Source of the DNA: Pseudomonas sp. PDM05
GTDB lineage: Bacteria; Pseudomonadota; Gammaproteobacteria; Pseudomonadales; Pseudomonadaceae
Direction: 5' to 3'
DNA: 64,000 nt
Assembly: GCF_014851685.1 (NCBI RefSeq)
Contig: NZ_JACVAC010000018.1
Coordinates: 26,420 to 90,419 of the forward strand
Shown here: piece by piece, positions 27,367 through 36,233 of the stretch
How the letters are laid out: each line of letters opens with the position of its first letter
Position numbering within the stretch: position 1 is the first letter of the stretch
Made by a program: the position numbers and the translations under genes
Notes under the pieces: generated by a model
Seen by the model: the letters and a program-made list of their open reading frames with translations, nothing else
Database searches by the model: none
What the model was told of the DNA's origin: nothing

Positions 27367-27782
27367 GTGCCGGCCAAGGGGTGAACGATCACCGCAGTCT
27401 GTTCGAGCGTCTCGAGCAGCCGACGCCCACCGGTGCATCACGGGTGACCTGCGTCGCCGCCCACCTGGGGAAAATGCTCAGCACCCGTGCTGGCAGCGTG
27501 CAGACGCTGCCGGACTACGGCTTGCCCGACTTCAATGACATGCGTCTCAGTTTGCATGAGTCATTGAGCCAGTCGCGCCTGCAAATCGAGGGTTTTATCC
27601 AGGCCTACGAGCCTCGCCTGGCCAATGTCCACGTCCGGTTGTTGTCCCGTGATCGCAACCCCCTGGCCCTGGCATTCGCGATTGAAGCCTTGCTGACCGT
27701 CGATGGCATCACCCAACCCGTCGCCTTCTGCGCGCGGCTGAGTGACGGTGGCCATGTCGAGGTGCTGCCCGATGGCATTTAA
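27363..27782 (+). CDS. tssE: type VI secretion baseplate protein TssE
   Basis: A 139-residue gp25-like baseplate wedge protein (GPW_gp25 domain). The family motif region LPDYGLPDF is at about residue 50-58, and the domain runs to the end (RNPLALAFAIEALLTVDG). It overlaps tssC by four bases upstream and tssF by eleven bases downstream, so the three are translationally coupled. Confidence 0.92.
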   Translation: MSAGQGVNDHRSLFERLEQPTPTGASRVTCVAAHLGKMLSTRAGSVQTLPDYGLPDFNDMRLSLHESLSQSRLQIEGFIQAYEPRLANVHVRLLSRDRNPLALAFAIEALLTVDGITQPVAFCARLSDGGHVEVLPDGI

Positions 27783-29541
27783 CCGTTACTACCAAAGCGA
27801 ACTCAGCGCCTTGCGCCAGCTTGGCCGACGTTTCTCCGAGCGCAACCCGGCCCTGGCGCCGTTTCTGGCAGATGCCGGGCAGGACCCGGATGTGGAGCGA
27901 TTGCTCGAAGGCTTCGCGTTTCTCACCGGGCGCTTGCGCCAGAAGCTGGATGACGAGTTGCCCGAGCTGACTCACTCGTTGATGCATTTGTTGTGGCCTA
28001 ACTACATGCGTCCGTTACCGGCGTTCAGCATCTTGCAGTTCGACCCGCTCAAGCGTGCCGGGCACGCCGTTCAGGTGGCCCGGGACACTGCCGTGGAGAG
28101 TGTGGGGGTGAATGGGCAGCGTTGTCGTTTTCGCACCTGCTACGCCACGCGGATCATGCCGCTGCAACTCGGTGCGCTGGATTACGTTGCCAGAGGCGAA
28201 CGCGGGCTGATGAGCCTGCGCCTGGACATGTGCGCCCAGGGCAATTTCAGCGAGCTGGTATTCGACGCCCTGCGTCTGCACCTGGCCGGTGATCGCTACA
28301 TTAGTCAGGGCTTGTATCTCAGCCTGCTGCGGCACCTGGATGGCATCGAGCTGGTGCTGCTGGATCAACATGGCAGCCCGGTCACGGACGCGGCCGTGTT
28401 GAGGCTGCGCCCGGACCATGTGCGCCCCGTAGGGTTTGCCGAGGACCAGGCGCTGATCCCTTATCCGCAGAATACCTTCCGTGGCTATCGCCATTTGCAG
28501 GAGTACTTCGCATTTCCCGAGAAGTACCTGTTTGTCGACATCGAGGGGCTGGAGGCGCTACACACGCTGCCCGCCGCAGTGCTGAAACAGGCTCGCAGTC
28601 TGGTGTTGCGCTTTGACCTGCGGGCGCGCGGGGCGGTGCTGCAAGCGCCGACGCTGGACAATGTGAAGCTGTACTGCACGCCCATCGTCAACCTGTTCCA
28701 GCACGACGCGGTGCCGGTTCGACTGGACGCAAAGAGGGATGAATACCTGTTGTTGCCGGGTGAGTTCACCCAGGGTACCGCCAGTGTGTTTTCCGTGGAC
28801 AGCGTCACCGGGTGGCGGCCAGGCGGCTTGGGTTACCAGGCCTACGTGCCGTTCGAATCGTTTGAACATGACGCTGATGACTGCGCAAAACCAGCAAGTT
28901 ACACCGTGCGCCAACGGTCCTCGGCGCAGCATGGCGGGTTGGATACCTGGCTGGTGGTGAGGAGTGGGCGTGGGCATGAGCAGGAAACCCTGTCGGTTGA
29001 GCTGACGTGCACCAACCACAACCTGCCGCGGCAACTGCAAATCGGCGAGATCAACAGGGCCTGCGAACAAACTCCGGAATTTATCGCGTTCCGCAATATC
29101 AGCGTACCGACCCAGAGCTTTGCTCCGCCCCTGGACCAGGACTTCCTGTGGAAGCTGATCAGCCACATGTCGCTCAACTACCTGTCGCTGACTGACATCA
29201 ACGCACTGAAGGTCATCCTCGAAACCTACGACCTGCCGCGTTACCACGACCGCCAGGCACAGAAGGTCAGCCGTCGACGCCTGGACGCCTTGCGCTCCAT
29301 CAGTCACTCCGCCGTCGACCGCTTGCATCGCGGCTTGCCCGTTCGCGGTCTGCGCGTCGACCTGGGCATCGACCCCCAGGGCTTTCTCGGCCAAGGCGAA
29401 GTGTTTGTATTCGCCTCGGTCCTCAATGAGTTTTTCGCGTTGTACGCCAGCCTCAATTCGTACCACGAACTTCGCGTCATCAGCACACAAGGAGATGTGT
29501 ACCTATGGCCACCCAGGATGGGCCAGCAGCCCGTGCTTTAA
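27772..29541 (+). CDS. tssF: type VI secretion baseplate protein TssF
   Basis: A 589-residue baseplate component (VasA/ImpG, DUF879). The start MAFNRYYQSELSALRQLGRR is the classic TssF N-terminus, so ATG 27772 is chosen over an earlier in-frame codon. LTHSLMHLLWPNYMRPLPA follows, also diagnostic. It forms wedge complexes with TssG, TssE and TssK in the cytoplasm. It overlaps tssE by 11 bases and tssG by 37 bases. Confidence 0.95.
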   Translation: MAFNRYYQSELSALRQLGRRFSERNPALAPFLADAGQDPDVERLLEGFAFLTGRLRQKLDDELPELTHSLMHLLWPNYMRPLPAFSILQFDPLKRAGHAVQVARDTAVESVGVNGQRCRFRTCYATRIMPLQLGALDYVARGERGLMSLRLDMCAQGNFSELVFDALRLHLAGDRYISQGLYLSLLRHLDGIELVLLDQHGSPVTDAAVLRLRPDHVRPVGFAEDQALIPYPQNTFRGYRHLQEYFAFPEKYLFVDIEGLEALHTLPAAVLKQARSLVLRFDLRARGAVLQAPTLDNVKLYCTPIVNLFQHDAVPVRLDAKRDEYLLLPGEFTQGTASVFSVDSVTGWRPGGLGYQAYVPFESFEHDADDCAKPASYTVRQRSSAQHGGLDTWLVVRSGRGHEQETLSVELTCTNHNLPRQLQIGEINRACEQTPEFIAFRNISVPTQSFAPPLDQDFLWKLISHMSLNYLSLTDINALKVILETYDLPRYHDRQAQKVSRRRLDALRSISHSAVDRLHRGLPVRGLRVDLGIDPQGFLGQGEVFVFASVLNEFFALYASLNSYHELRVISTQGDVYLWPPRMGQQPVL

Positions 29542-30512
29542 CCCCGCTGTCGCGCTGCATCCGCGAGTACTCGCTGTACCAGGCGGTGTTGCAGGTGATT
29601 GAGCATTTGCGTGAAGCCCATCCTTTGCTGGATGAGGACGCGCTGTACGACCAGTTGGAATTTGTCGCCAACCCGGGCCTGGGGTTTGCCGGGCACGACA
29701 TTGACCGCGTGGAGTTTTTCACCGAGCACGGCCAGTTGCGCGCACGTCTGCGCCTGAATGTGCTCGGGCTGTTTGGTGCGGGCTCGCCACTGCCGGCGTT
29801 CTACGGCGATCAGGCCTACGCCGAGCAGTCGGGAGGCAACACCACGCGGGATTTTCTCAACCTGTTTCAACATCGCCTGCACCGGCTGTTGCTGCCGATC
29901 TGGCGCAAGTATCGCTACCAGGCTCGGTTTCGCAGTGGCGCCGGTGATGCCTTCTCCGAGCAGATGTTTGCGTTGGTGGGCTTGGGCGGTCCGGCGATCC
30001 GCGAAGCCGCGCCACTCGATTGCAAGCGATTGCTGCCGTATCTCGGGCTGTTGAGCCTGCGCGCGCATTCGGCGGCGTTGATCGAGACCGTGCTGCGGTA
30101 CTACTTCAAGCACCAGCGCTTGTTTATCGAGCAGTGGGTGGCGCGCAGCGTGCTGATCGCGCCGTGTCAGCTCACCCGGTTGGGCCAGGCCAATCATGGA
30201 CTTGGCCTGGACTCGGTATTGGGCGAACGGGTTGCCGACCGTAGCGGCAAGTTCAGGGTGCATATCGTCGGGCTCGATTGGCAGCGCTTCCATGAGTTCC
30301 TGCCGTTCGGTGCGGGCTACCAGCCGCTGTGTGCGCTGGTGCGGCTGACCGTGCGCGACCCGTTGGCCTACGACCTGAGGCTGGGGCTGGCCGAGGGCGA
30401 AATCCGCGCGTTGCATATCGGCGAACGCAATGTGTGTCGTCTGGGCTGGACCACTTGGCTGGGGCACGAGCGCGCCGACGGCGTGGTCACGCTGGCCGGC
30501 AACCTTCATTAA
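29505..30512 (+). CDS. tssG: type VI secretion baseplate protein TssG
   Basis: A 335-residue baseplate protein (VasB/ImpH, DUF1305). Typical segments are FEFVANPGLGF-like 'LEFVANPGLGFAGHDI', VNVLGLFG-like 'LNVLGLFGAGSPLP' and FLNLFQHRLHRLL. It starts inside the 3' end of tssF (37-base overlap), a common arrangement. It partners TssF in the wedge. The next gene, clpV, begins about 12 bases later. Confidence 0.95.
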   Translation: MATQDGPAARALTPLSRCIREYSLYQAVLQVIEHLREAHPLLDEDALYDQLEFVANPGLGFAGHDIDRVEFFTEHGQLRARLRLNVLGLFGAGSPLPAFYGDQAYAEQSGGNTTRDFLNLFQHRLHRLLLPIWRKYRYQARFRSGAGDAFSEQMFALVGLGGPAIREAAPLDCKRLLPYLGLLSLRAHSAALIETVLRYYFKHQRLFIEQWVARSVLIAPCQLTRLGQANHGLGLDSVLGERVADRSGKFRVHIVGLDWQRFHEFLPFGAGYQPLCALVRLTVRDPLAYDLRLGLAEGEIRALHIGERNVCRLGWTTWLGHERADGVVTLAGNLH

Positions 30513-30524
30513 GGATCAAGGGTG

Positions 30525-32948
30525 ATGATGAATATCGACTTGCAACAACTTATCCAGACGTTGACCGCCCGCACGCGTGGCGACCTGGAGCGTGCCGCCG
30601 AGCGTTGTGTCAACCGCGGTGGCCGCGAAGTGCTGGTGGAAGACCTGCTGCTGGTGCTGCTGGAGCATGCCGACGGGCTAGTCGGCAAGGCCCTGGCGGA
30701 CGCCGGTGTGGCAGTGAGCGAACTGCATGCGCTGCTGCAACCCAAGAGCGAACAACATGCCACGCGCAATCCGGTCTTTGCCCCACCGTTGGTGCGCTGG
30801 TTGCAACAGGCGTCAATGCTTGCGCATGTGGAGCTCGGTCAGCACGAGGTGGATCACGGCGCACTGTTGCTGGCGCTGCTGCGTCATCCGCTGGAGCACG
30901 CGGGCAACGGCTATCAGCGGGTGTTGGCAGGTTTGGACGCCGAGCGTGTGCGCGATTTTGTTCTGAGCCACAGCAGCCCAGCCGGGCAGCCGGTGGCGGA
31001 GTCGATGTTGCAACGGTTTACCCATGACCTGACGCAGCAGGCCCGTGAAGGGCAAATCGACCCGGTGCTGTGTCGCGATGTTGAAATCCGCCAGTTGATC
31101 GACATCCTGATGCGTCGGCGCAAAAACAACCCGATCCTGGTGGGCGAGGCTGGCGTCGGTAAAACCGCCGTGGTGGAAGGGCTGGCCCTGCGCGTGGTCG
31201 CGACGCAGGTGCCGGAGCCGCTCAAGGACGTGCGCCTGCTGAGCCTGGACATGGGCTTGCTGCAAGCGGGCGCGAGCATCAAGGGCGAATTCGAGCGCCG
31301 TCTCAAGGGCGTGATCGATGAAGTGCACGCCTCGCCACGCCGGGTGATCCTGTTCGTCGACGAGGCGCATACCCTGGTGGGCGCGGGTGGCCAGGTGGGC
31401 GGCAATGATGCCGCCAACCTGCTCAAGCCCGCCCTGGCCCGTGGGGAGTTGCGCACCATCGCGGCCACTACCTGGTCGGAGTACAAGCGCTACATCGAAA
31501 AAGACCCAGCCCTGGCCCGGCGTTTCCAGCCGGTGCTGGTCGACGAGCCCAGTGTTACCCAGACGGTGTCGATCCTGCGCGGGTTGGTGCCGGCGTACGA
31601 GCGTAGCCACGGCGTGTATGTGCGGGATGACGCGGTGGTCGCCGCCGCACAGTTGAGCGCTCGTTACCTGGTGGGGCGCCAGTTGCCGGACAAGGCCGTG
31701 GATGTGCTCGACACTGCCTGCGCGCGGCTGCGCACCCAACTGGCGATGCCGCCCGAGGCGCTGCAGCGGCTGCACGCCGAGCGCGCCGAAGCCACGCGCC
31801 AGCAACTCGCGCTGACACGGGACGCACAGGCCGGGTTGCCCATCGATACGACGGCGCTGCAGGCGGTGGGCCTGCAACTGGAGAGCATCGATCAAGCCTG
31901 TCTCGCGTTGGCGCAAGACGTGCCGCCGCCACGTAAACCGCAGGTATGCCCACGCCTGATCGCCGACGTCATCAGCGCCTGGACCGGCATTCCCGTCGAA
32001 CAACTGGCCCTTGAACACAACGACAAGGTTCTAGGGTTTGCCGAGTTCCTGCGCGCCCGCATCCTCGGCCAGGAGCACGCCGTACAGGCGCTTGACCGCA
32101 GCCTGCGGGCCGTTGCGGCGGGGCTCAACAATGCCGACTCGCCCGTGGGCGTGTTCCTGCTGGTGGGGCCCAGTGGCGTGGGCAAGACGCAAACCGCATT
32201 GGCCTTGGCCGAGGCGTTGTATGGCGGTGAACGTTTTGTCACCACCCTCAATATGTCCGAGTACCAGGAGCGGCACTCGTTGTCCCGCTTGATCGGCGCA
32301 CCGCCGGGCTACGTCGGCTACGGCGAGGGCGGCGTACTGACCGAGGCGGTGCGCCAGCGGCCTTACTCGGTGGTGCTGCTCGATGAGGTCGAGAAGGCCG
32401 ATCCGGAGGTGTTGAACCTGTTTTATCAGGTGTTCGACAAGGGCCGCGCCAATGACGGCGAGGGCAGGGCGATTGATTTTCGCAACACCCTGATCCTGAT
32501 GACCTCCAACCTTGGCAGCGCGCACATCAACGCACTGTGCGCCGACGGCCGGCGACCCGGGATCGAGGTGCTGCAAGCGCAGCTTCAACCGTTGCTGAGC
32601 GCCCATTTCAAACCGGCGCTGCTGGCGCGCATGCGCGTTGTGCCGTACTACCCGATAACCGGCGCAGTCTTGCATGACGTGGCCCGCCTCAAGCTGGAGC
32701 GTCTTGGCCAGCGTTTGCAGTTGCGCCAGCTGACCTTCACCTACACACCTGAACTGGTGGCGCACATGGCCGAGCGTTGCGTGCATAACGACAGCGGTGC
32801 GCGCTACATCGACGCGTGGATCGAGACCCGGTTGCTGCCGCAGATGGCCGATCGGCTGCTCGCGGCGATGTCCAGTGGCGAGTGCCTGGCGCACGTCCAT
32901 GCGCGACTGGATGAGCACGGCGCGCCGCTCTGTGAGTTCAGCCAATGA
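30525..32948 (+). CDS. clpV: type VI secretion ATPase ClpV/TssH
   Basis: An 807-residue AAA+ ClpB-family ATPase that disassembles contracted sheaths. In order: Clp N domain (residues 5-150), first AAA+ with Walker A GEAGVGKTAV (about 206), a short middle domain (about 400-460), and a second AAA+ with Walker A GPSGVGKTQTAL (about 547) and a C-terminal ClpB D2-small domain. Start could be GTG 30522, ATG 30525 or ATG 30528; the second is given. The length is shorter than the 880-900 residues of many ClpVs, mainly in the middle domain. Its stop overlaps the next gene's start. Confidence 0.94.
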   Translation: MMNIDLQQLIQTLTARTRGDLERAAERCVNRGGREVLVEDLLLVLLEHADGLVGKALADAGVAVSELHALLQPKSEQHATRNPVFAPPLVRWLQQASMLAHVELGQHEVDHGALLLALLRHPLEHAGNGYQRVLAGLDAERVRDFVLSHSSPAGQPVAESMLQRFTHDLTQQAREGQIDPVLCRDVEIRQLIDILMRRRKNNPILVGEAGVGKTAVVEGLALRVVATQVPEPLKDVRLLSLDMGLLQAGASIKGEFERRLKGVIDEVHASPRRVILFVDEAHTLVGAGGQVGGNDAANLLKPALARGELRTIAATTWSEYKRYIEKDPALARRFQPVLVDEPSVTQTVSILRGLVPAYERSHGVYVRDDAVVAAAQLSARYLVGRQLPDKAVDVLDTACARLRTQLAMPPEALQRLHAERAEATRQQLALTRDAQAGLPIDTTALQAVGLQLESIDQACLALAQDVPPPRKPQVCPRLIADVISAWTGIPVEQLALEHNDKVLGFAEFLRARILGQEHAVQALDRSLRAVAAGLNNADSPVGVFLLVGPSGVGKTQTALALAEALYGGERFVTTLNMSEYQERHSLSRLIGAPPGYVGYGEGGVLTEAVRQRPYSVVLLDEVEKADPEVLNLFYQVFDKGRANDGEGRAIDFRNTLILMTSNLGSAHINALCADGRRPGIEVLQAQLQPLLSAHFKPALLARMRVVPYYPITGAVLHDVARLKLERLGQRLQLRQLTFTYTPELVAHMAERCVHNDSGARYIDAWIETRLLPQMADRLLAAMSSGECLAHVHARLDEHGAPLCEFSQ

Positions 32949-34459
32949 TGCCGACCTTATTCAGCCAATTGCCCGAGCCTGTGGCCTACGCCGAAACCCT
33001 GCTGGGCTGGATCACGCGCCTGGGCCTGGAAAACGACGACCAGCGCCTTACTTGCCTGTGCGTGGACGCGGCGGCACAGCTGAGCCAATGCGAACTCAGT
33101 CAGTTGTATGGTCTTGATGAGGCAAGCGGGCAACTGGCGCTGATTGCCCAGCATTTTGCCGAAGCGGTGGCGACGGGCGACAGCCATTTGCGGAACGAAC
33201 AGTTGTTGCACGTCGTGCTCAACCAGCGTAGTGCCCTGTGCCTGGATGACTTGGGCGACAGCCCGTATGACTGTGCATTTCTGCCGGCGACAGCAGCCCC
33301 TTGGCGCACGTTGATCGGTGTGCCGCTGTTCAACCGATGCCAGGCCACCGTGGGCGTATTGCTCTGCGCCAGCCAACGTAAAGCGGCGTTGCAGGGGCAC
33401 GCGCCGGCGCTGGCGCACCTGGGCAGTTTTGCCCTCAATCAACGGGTGTTGTTGCGAAGCCTGCGCCCTCGCCACGCGGACTGCCTGCCGTTGCTCAACG
33501 TGCCACCCCCCAGCACCTATGGCCTGATCGGTGCCAGCGCGGCGATGGAGGAAACCTGCCGCTTGATCGGCAAGGTCCAGCACACCCCCTACACCGTATT
33601 GCTGCGTGGCGAGACCGGCACCGGCAAGGAGGTGGTGGCCCGCGCGATCCACGCCAGCGGTCCGCGCAGCGCCAAGGCCTTTGTGGTGCAGAACTGTGCC
33701 GCGTTTCCGGAAGGCTTGCTGGAAAGCGAGTTGTTCGGCTATCGCAAGGGCGCTTTCACGGGTGCCGAGCGCAACCATCCTGGGCTGTTTGACACGGCGC
33801 ACGGCGGCACGCTGCTGTTGGACGAGATCGGTGACATGCCGTTGTCACTGCAAGCCAAGCTGCTGCGGGTACTGCAAGAGGGTGAGATTCGCCCACTGGG
33901 TGCCAGCGCCGCGCACAAGGTCGACGTACGGATCATCGCCGCCACCCATCGCGACCTCGCGGCCATGGTCGCCCAGGGCAGTTTTCGCGAAGACCTGTAC
34001 TACCGCCTGGCGCAGTTTCCTATCGAGTTGCCCGCGTTGCGCGCCCGCGACGGCGACGTGCTGTTGCTGGCACGGCACTTTGCCGAGCAGGCCTGCGCAG
34101 CGCTGGGCAAAGCTGCGGTGGCGTGGTCGAGTGCGGCGATTGATCAACTGTCGGCACACGGCTTTCCCGGCAACGTGCGTGAACTCAAGTGCCTGGTGGA
34201 ACGCGCCGTGTTGTTGAGCGATGACGGGGTGATTTTGCCGGCGCACCTCGGACTGCCGACAGCTGCGTCGGCGGTGCTGGATGCGACGCTGCGCCAGCGC
34301 CTGGAGCGGGTCGAACGGGTCTTCCTGATCGATTGCCTGCACAAGAACCGCGGCAATCGCACCCGCACTGCACGTGAGCTGGGCGTCGCCCGGCGCACGC
34401 TGCTGTATCGCCTGGCGCGCCTGAATATCCCGTGCCGCGATGCCCAGGAGGAACGCTGA
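32945..34459 (+). CDS. sfa: sigma-54-dependent activator in T6SS cluster (Sfa)
   Basis: A 504-residue enhancer-binding protein. A GAF-like sensory domain spans about residues 20-180. The AAA+ domain has Walker A GETGTGKE (222-229), the GAFTGA loop (269-274) and Walker B LLLDEIGD. A Fis-type helix-turn-helix closes it (NRTRTARELGVARRTLLYRL). Position and domains match Sfa2 of the P. aeruginosa H2 locus, which acts with RpoN on T6SS genes. It overlaps clpV by four bases (ATGA), so it is probably co-expressed with the apparatus it may control. Confidence 0.9.
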   Translation: MMPTLFSQLPEPVAYAETLLGWITRLGLENDDQRLTCLCVDAAAQLSQCELSQLYGLDEASGQLALIAQHFAEAVATGDSHLRNEQLLHVVLNQRSALCLDDLGDSPYDCAFLPATAAPWRTLIGVPLFNRCQATVGVLLCASQRKAALQGHAPALAHLGSFALNQRVLLRSLRPRHADCLPLLNVPPPSTYGLIGASAAMEETCRLIGKVQHTPYTVLLRGETGTGKEVVARAIHASGPRSAKAFVVQNCAAFPEGLLESELFGYRKGAFTGAERNHPGLFDTAHGGTLLLDEIGDMPLSLQAKLLRVLQEGEIRPLGASAAHKVDVRIIAATHRDLAAMVAQGSFREDLYYRLAQFPIELPALRARDGDVLLLARHFAEQACAALGKAAVAWSSAAIDQLSAHGFPGNVRELKCLVERAVLLSDDGVILPAHLGLPTAASAVLDATLRQRLERVERVFLIDCLHKNRGNRTRTARELGVARRTLLYRLARLNIPCRDAQEER

Positions 34460-34501
34460 GTGGCACGCGTTGATGACTTACTTTTTTTGCGGAGAGACCC
34501 C

Positions 34502-34633
34502 ATGCCTGATCGTCCTTGGCGAGCCCTGGTGCTTGTCGTGTTGCTGCTCAACGGCTGCAACGCCAATTACGTGTTTGATGACGCCGACTACCGCCCGTTG
34601 GGTGACCCCCAGCTCAGCCGTCGTGGCCAGTGA
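34502..34633 (+). CDS. tiny T6SS-linked lipoprotein (OrfX position)
   Basis: A 43-residue predicted lipoprotein. It has basic MPDRPWR, a hydrophobic run LVLVVLLL and the lipobox LNGC, giving a mature peptide of about 25 residues starting CNANYVFDDADYRPLG. The ATG is preceded by GCGGAGAGA. It lies between sfa and fha, exactly where the P. aeruginosa H2 locus carries the short gene orfX. The residue after the lipid cysteine is Asn, not Asp, so outer-membrane sorting is expected. It is distinct from tssJ, which follows later. Function unknown. Confidence 0.75.
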   Translation: MPDRPWRALVLVVLLLNGCNANYVFDDADYRPLGDPQLSRRGQ

Positions 34634-34649
34634 ACGGCGGAGGTTTGGC

Positions 34650-35759
34650 ATGCAATTAGTCTTGGAAGCCAGTGGCGACGGCCCTGGAGTGGCGCGCAAG
34701 GTATTCGACGGCGCAGGCGGCGTGATCGGCCGTGGCAATGGCTGCGACTGGGTGATCCCCGATGGCAGTCGTGTGCTCTCCGGTCAGCATGGGGTTGTCA
34801 GTTACCGGGATGGTCGGTATTTCCTCACCGACATCAGCAGCAACGGCATCGGGCTGGCGGGTAGCGTCGAGCGTTTGCGCAAGGGGCAGCCACACCTTAT
34901 CAACGATGGCAACCTCTTCGAGTTCGGCCCGCTGGCAATCCGGGCTCGATTGGTGGAATCAAGGCCGTGCCAGGCTGAAGGCGGGCCGATTCCCGATGAT
35001 GCGTTCCTGACGCACGGCCTGCAGCCGTTGATCGAGCCGCAGCTGGTCCCTGATTCTGCCTGGGTAGAGCGGGGCGCGCCGGAGTCAGACCACCTGGTGC
35101 CACCGACGCTTGCCAAACCCGTACATGACGCACTCGTGCCGCAGCCGATTGCACCTGCGGACGATGGGTTGTTCTGGAGCCACTTTGCCCAGGCCCTGGG
35201 CATGCCTCTGGACAGCCTCGACACCCCTGGCCGCGAGGCATTGGCGATCAAGGTCGCAAGCTTGCTCAAGCACACCCTCGATGACGTGCAGCAGTGCGTG
35301 CGCACCTGCGACGAACTCAAACGCGAATTGCGCCTGGGGACCGCCCACAGCCCCGGCATCAGCCACAACCCCTTGCACGACCGCCAGGGCGTCGAGGCGG
35401 CGTTGCAGGCGTTGCTGGGTGACGGCGCGCTGGGTGAACTATCGGCGCAGCAGTCCGTGGCCCAGGTGTTCCGGGACCTGCAGGCGCATCAGGTGGCAAT
35501 GCTCGCCGCGTGCCGCGCCGCTCTGCGGGGTGCACATCAGGCGTTCGCGCCGCACTACCTGCAACGCCGTCTCGAACGCCAGGCCAAGCGCCCCAGGCTG
35601 CTCACTGACGGTGCGCGCTGGCGTGCCTATCAACGTTATTACCAGCAACTGCTCGACGCGCAGGCGCCGGGCGAAGGTGAGCTTGGCCGGGATTTTTCCA
35701 CGGCTTACCAGGAGCAATTGCGCCTGATCGCCACCTTGCATGCTGCCTACCCGGGATGA
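34650..35759 (+). CDS. fha: FHA-domain type VI secretion protein (Fha/TagH)
   Basis: A 369-residue cytoplasmic protein. An N-terminal FHA phosphothreonine-binding domain spans about residues 20-100, with the core signature IGRGNGCDWVIPD, S..H (LSGQHGVV) and TDISSNGIGL. A proline-rich linker and a C-terminal T6SS FHA-associated domain follow (about 185-369). It is the likely target of the Stk/Stp pair at the end of the cluster. ATG 34650 follows CGGAGG. Its end overlaps the tssJ start. Confidence 0.9.
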   Translation: MQLVLEASGDGPGVARKVFDGAGGVIGRGNGCDWVIPDGSRVLSGQHGVVSYRDGRYFLTDISSNGIGLAGSVERLRKGQPHLINDGNLFEFGPLAIRARLVESRPCQAEGGPIPDDAFLTHGLQPLIEPQLVPDSAWVERGAPESDHLVPPTLAKPVHDALVPQPIAPADDGLFWSHFAQALGMPLDSLDTPGREALAIKVASLLKHTLDDVQQCVRTCDELKRELRLGTAHSPGISHNPLHDRQGVEAALQALLGDGALGELSAQQSVAQVFRDLQAHQVAMLAACRAALRGAHQAFAPHYLQRRLERQAKRPRLLTDGARWRAYQRYYQQLLDAQAPGEGELGRDFSTAYQEQLRLIATLHAAYPG

Positions 35760-36232
35760 TGTCCATGTATCGAATATGCCTCACAACCCTGTTACTCACG
35801 CTGCTGACTGCGTGCAGCAGCCTGTCGCCGTTTTCGACACTGACCAAGCTGGACTTGAGCCTGGCCGCTGGCGAGCGGCTCAACCCCGACTTGCATGGGC
35901 GTCCCTCGCCCGTGGTGGTGCGCTTGCTGGAACTGCGCCAGCCGGTGGCCTTTGAAAACAGCGATTTTTTCAGTCTCTATGAACGTGCCGAGCAGATATT
36001 GCCCAAGGATTGGGTGAGCAGCGAGGAGCTCCAATTGCAGCCTGGCGAACACCTGGCCCTCAAGCTCAGCGTTGCACCGCAGAGTCGCTACGTGGGCGTG
36101 CTGGCCGCATATCGCGACCTCCAGCAAGTGCAATGGCGCGTGGTGGTGCCCGTGGCCCGGCAACGGCGAACCCACGCAGCGCTGATCCTGGACGAACTGG
36201 GTGTGCGCCAGATCGGCGTGGAGGAACGCTGA
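35756..36232 (+). CDS. tssJ: type VI secretion outer-membrane lipoprotein TssJ
   Basis: A 158-residue lipoprotein with lipobox LTAC (Cys20 from the first ATG), followed by a serine-rich linker and a beta-sandwich domain. The family segments LDLSLAAGERLNPD, VVVRLLELRQPVAFENSDFF and VGVLAAYRDL are clear. It anchors the TssM periplasmic domain to the outer membrane. ATGs at 35756, 35759 and 35765 are all possible; only signal-peptide length changes. Confidence 0.93.
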   Translation: MMSMYRICLTTLLLTLLTACSSLSPFSTLTKLDLSLAAGERLNPDLHGRPSPVVVRLLELRQPVAFENSDFFSLYERAEQILPKDWVSSEELQLQPGEHLALKLSVAPQSRYVGVLAAYRDLQQVQWRVVVPVARQRRTHAALILDELGVRQIGVEER

Positions 36233-36233
36233 G

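Noticed and set aside
34461..34475. TGGCACG sequence before the small lipoprotein gene, resembling a sigma-54 -24 box
   Set aside because: The required GC dinucleotide 10 bases downstream of GG is missing (the sequence there is GATG), so no -12 element exists.
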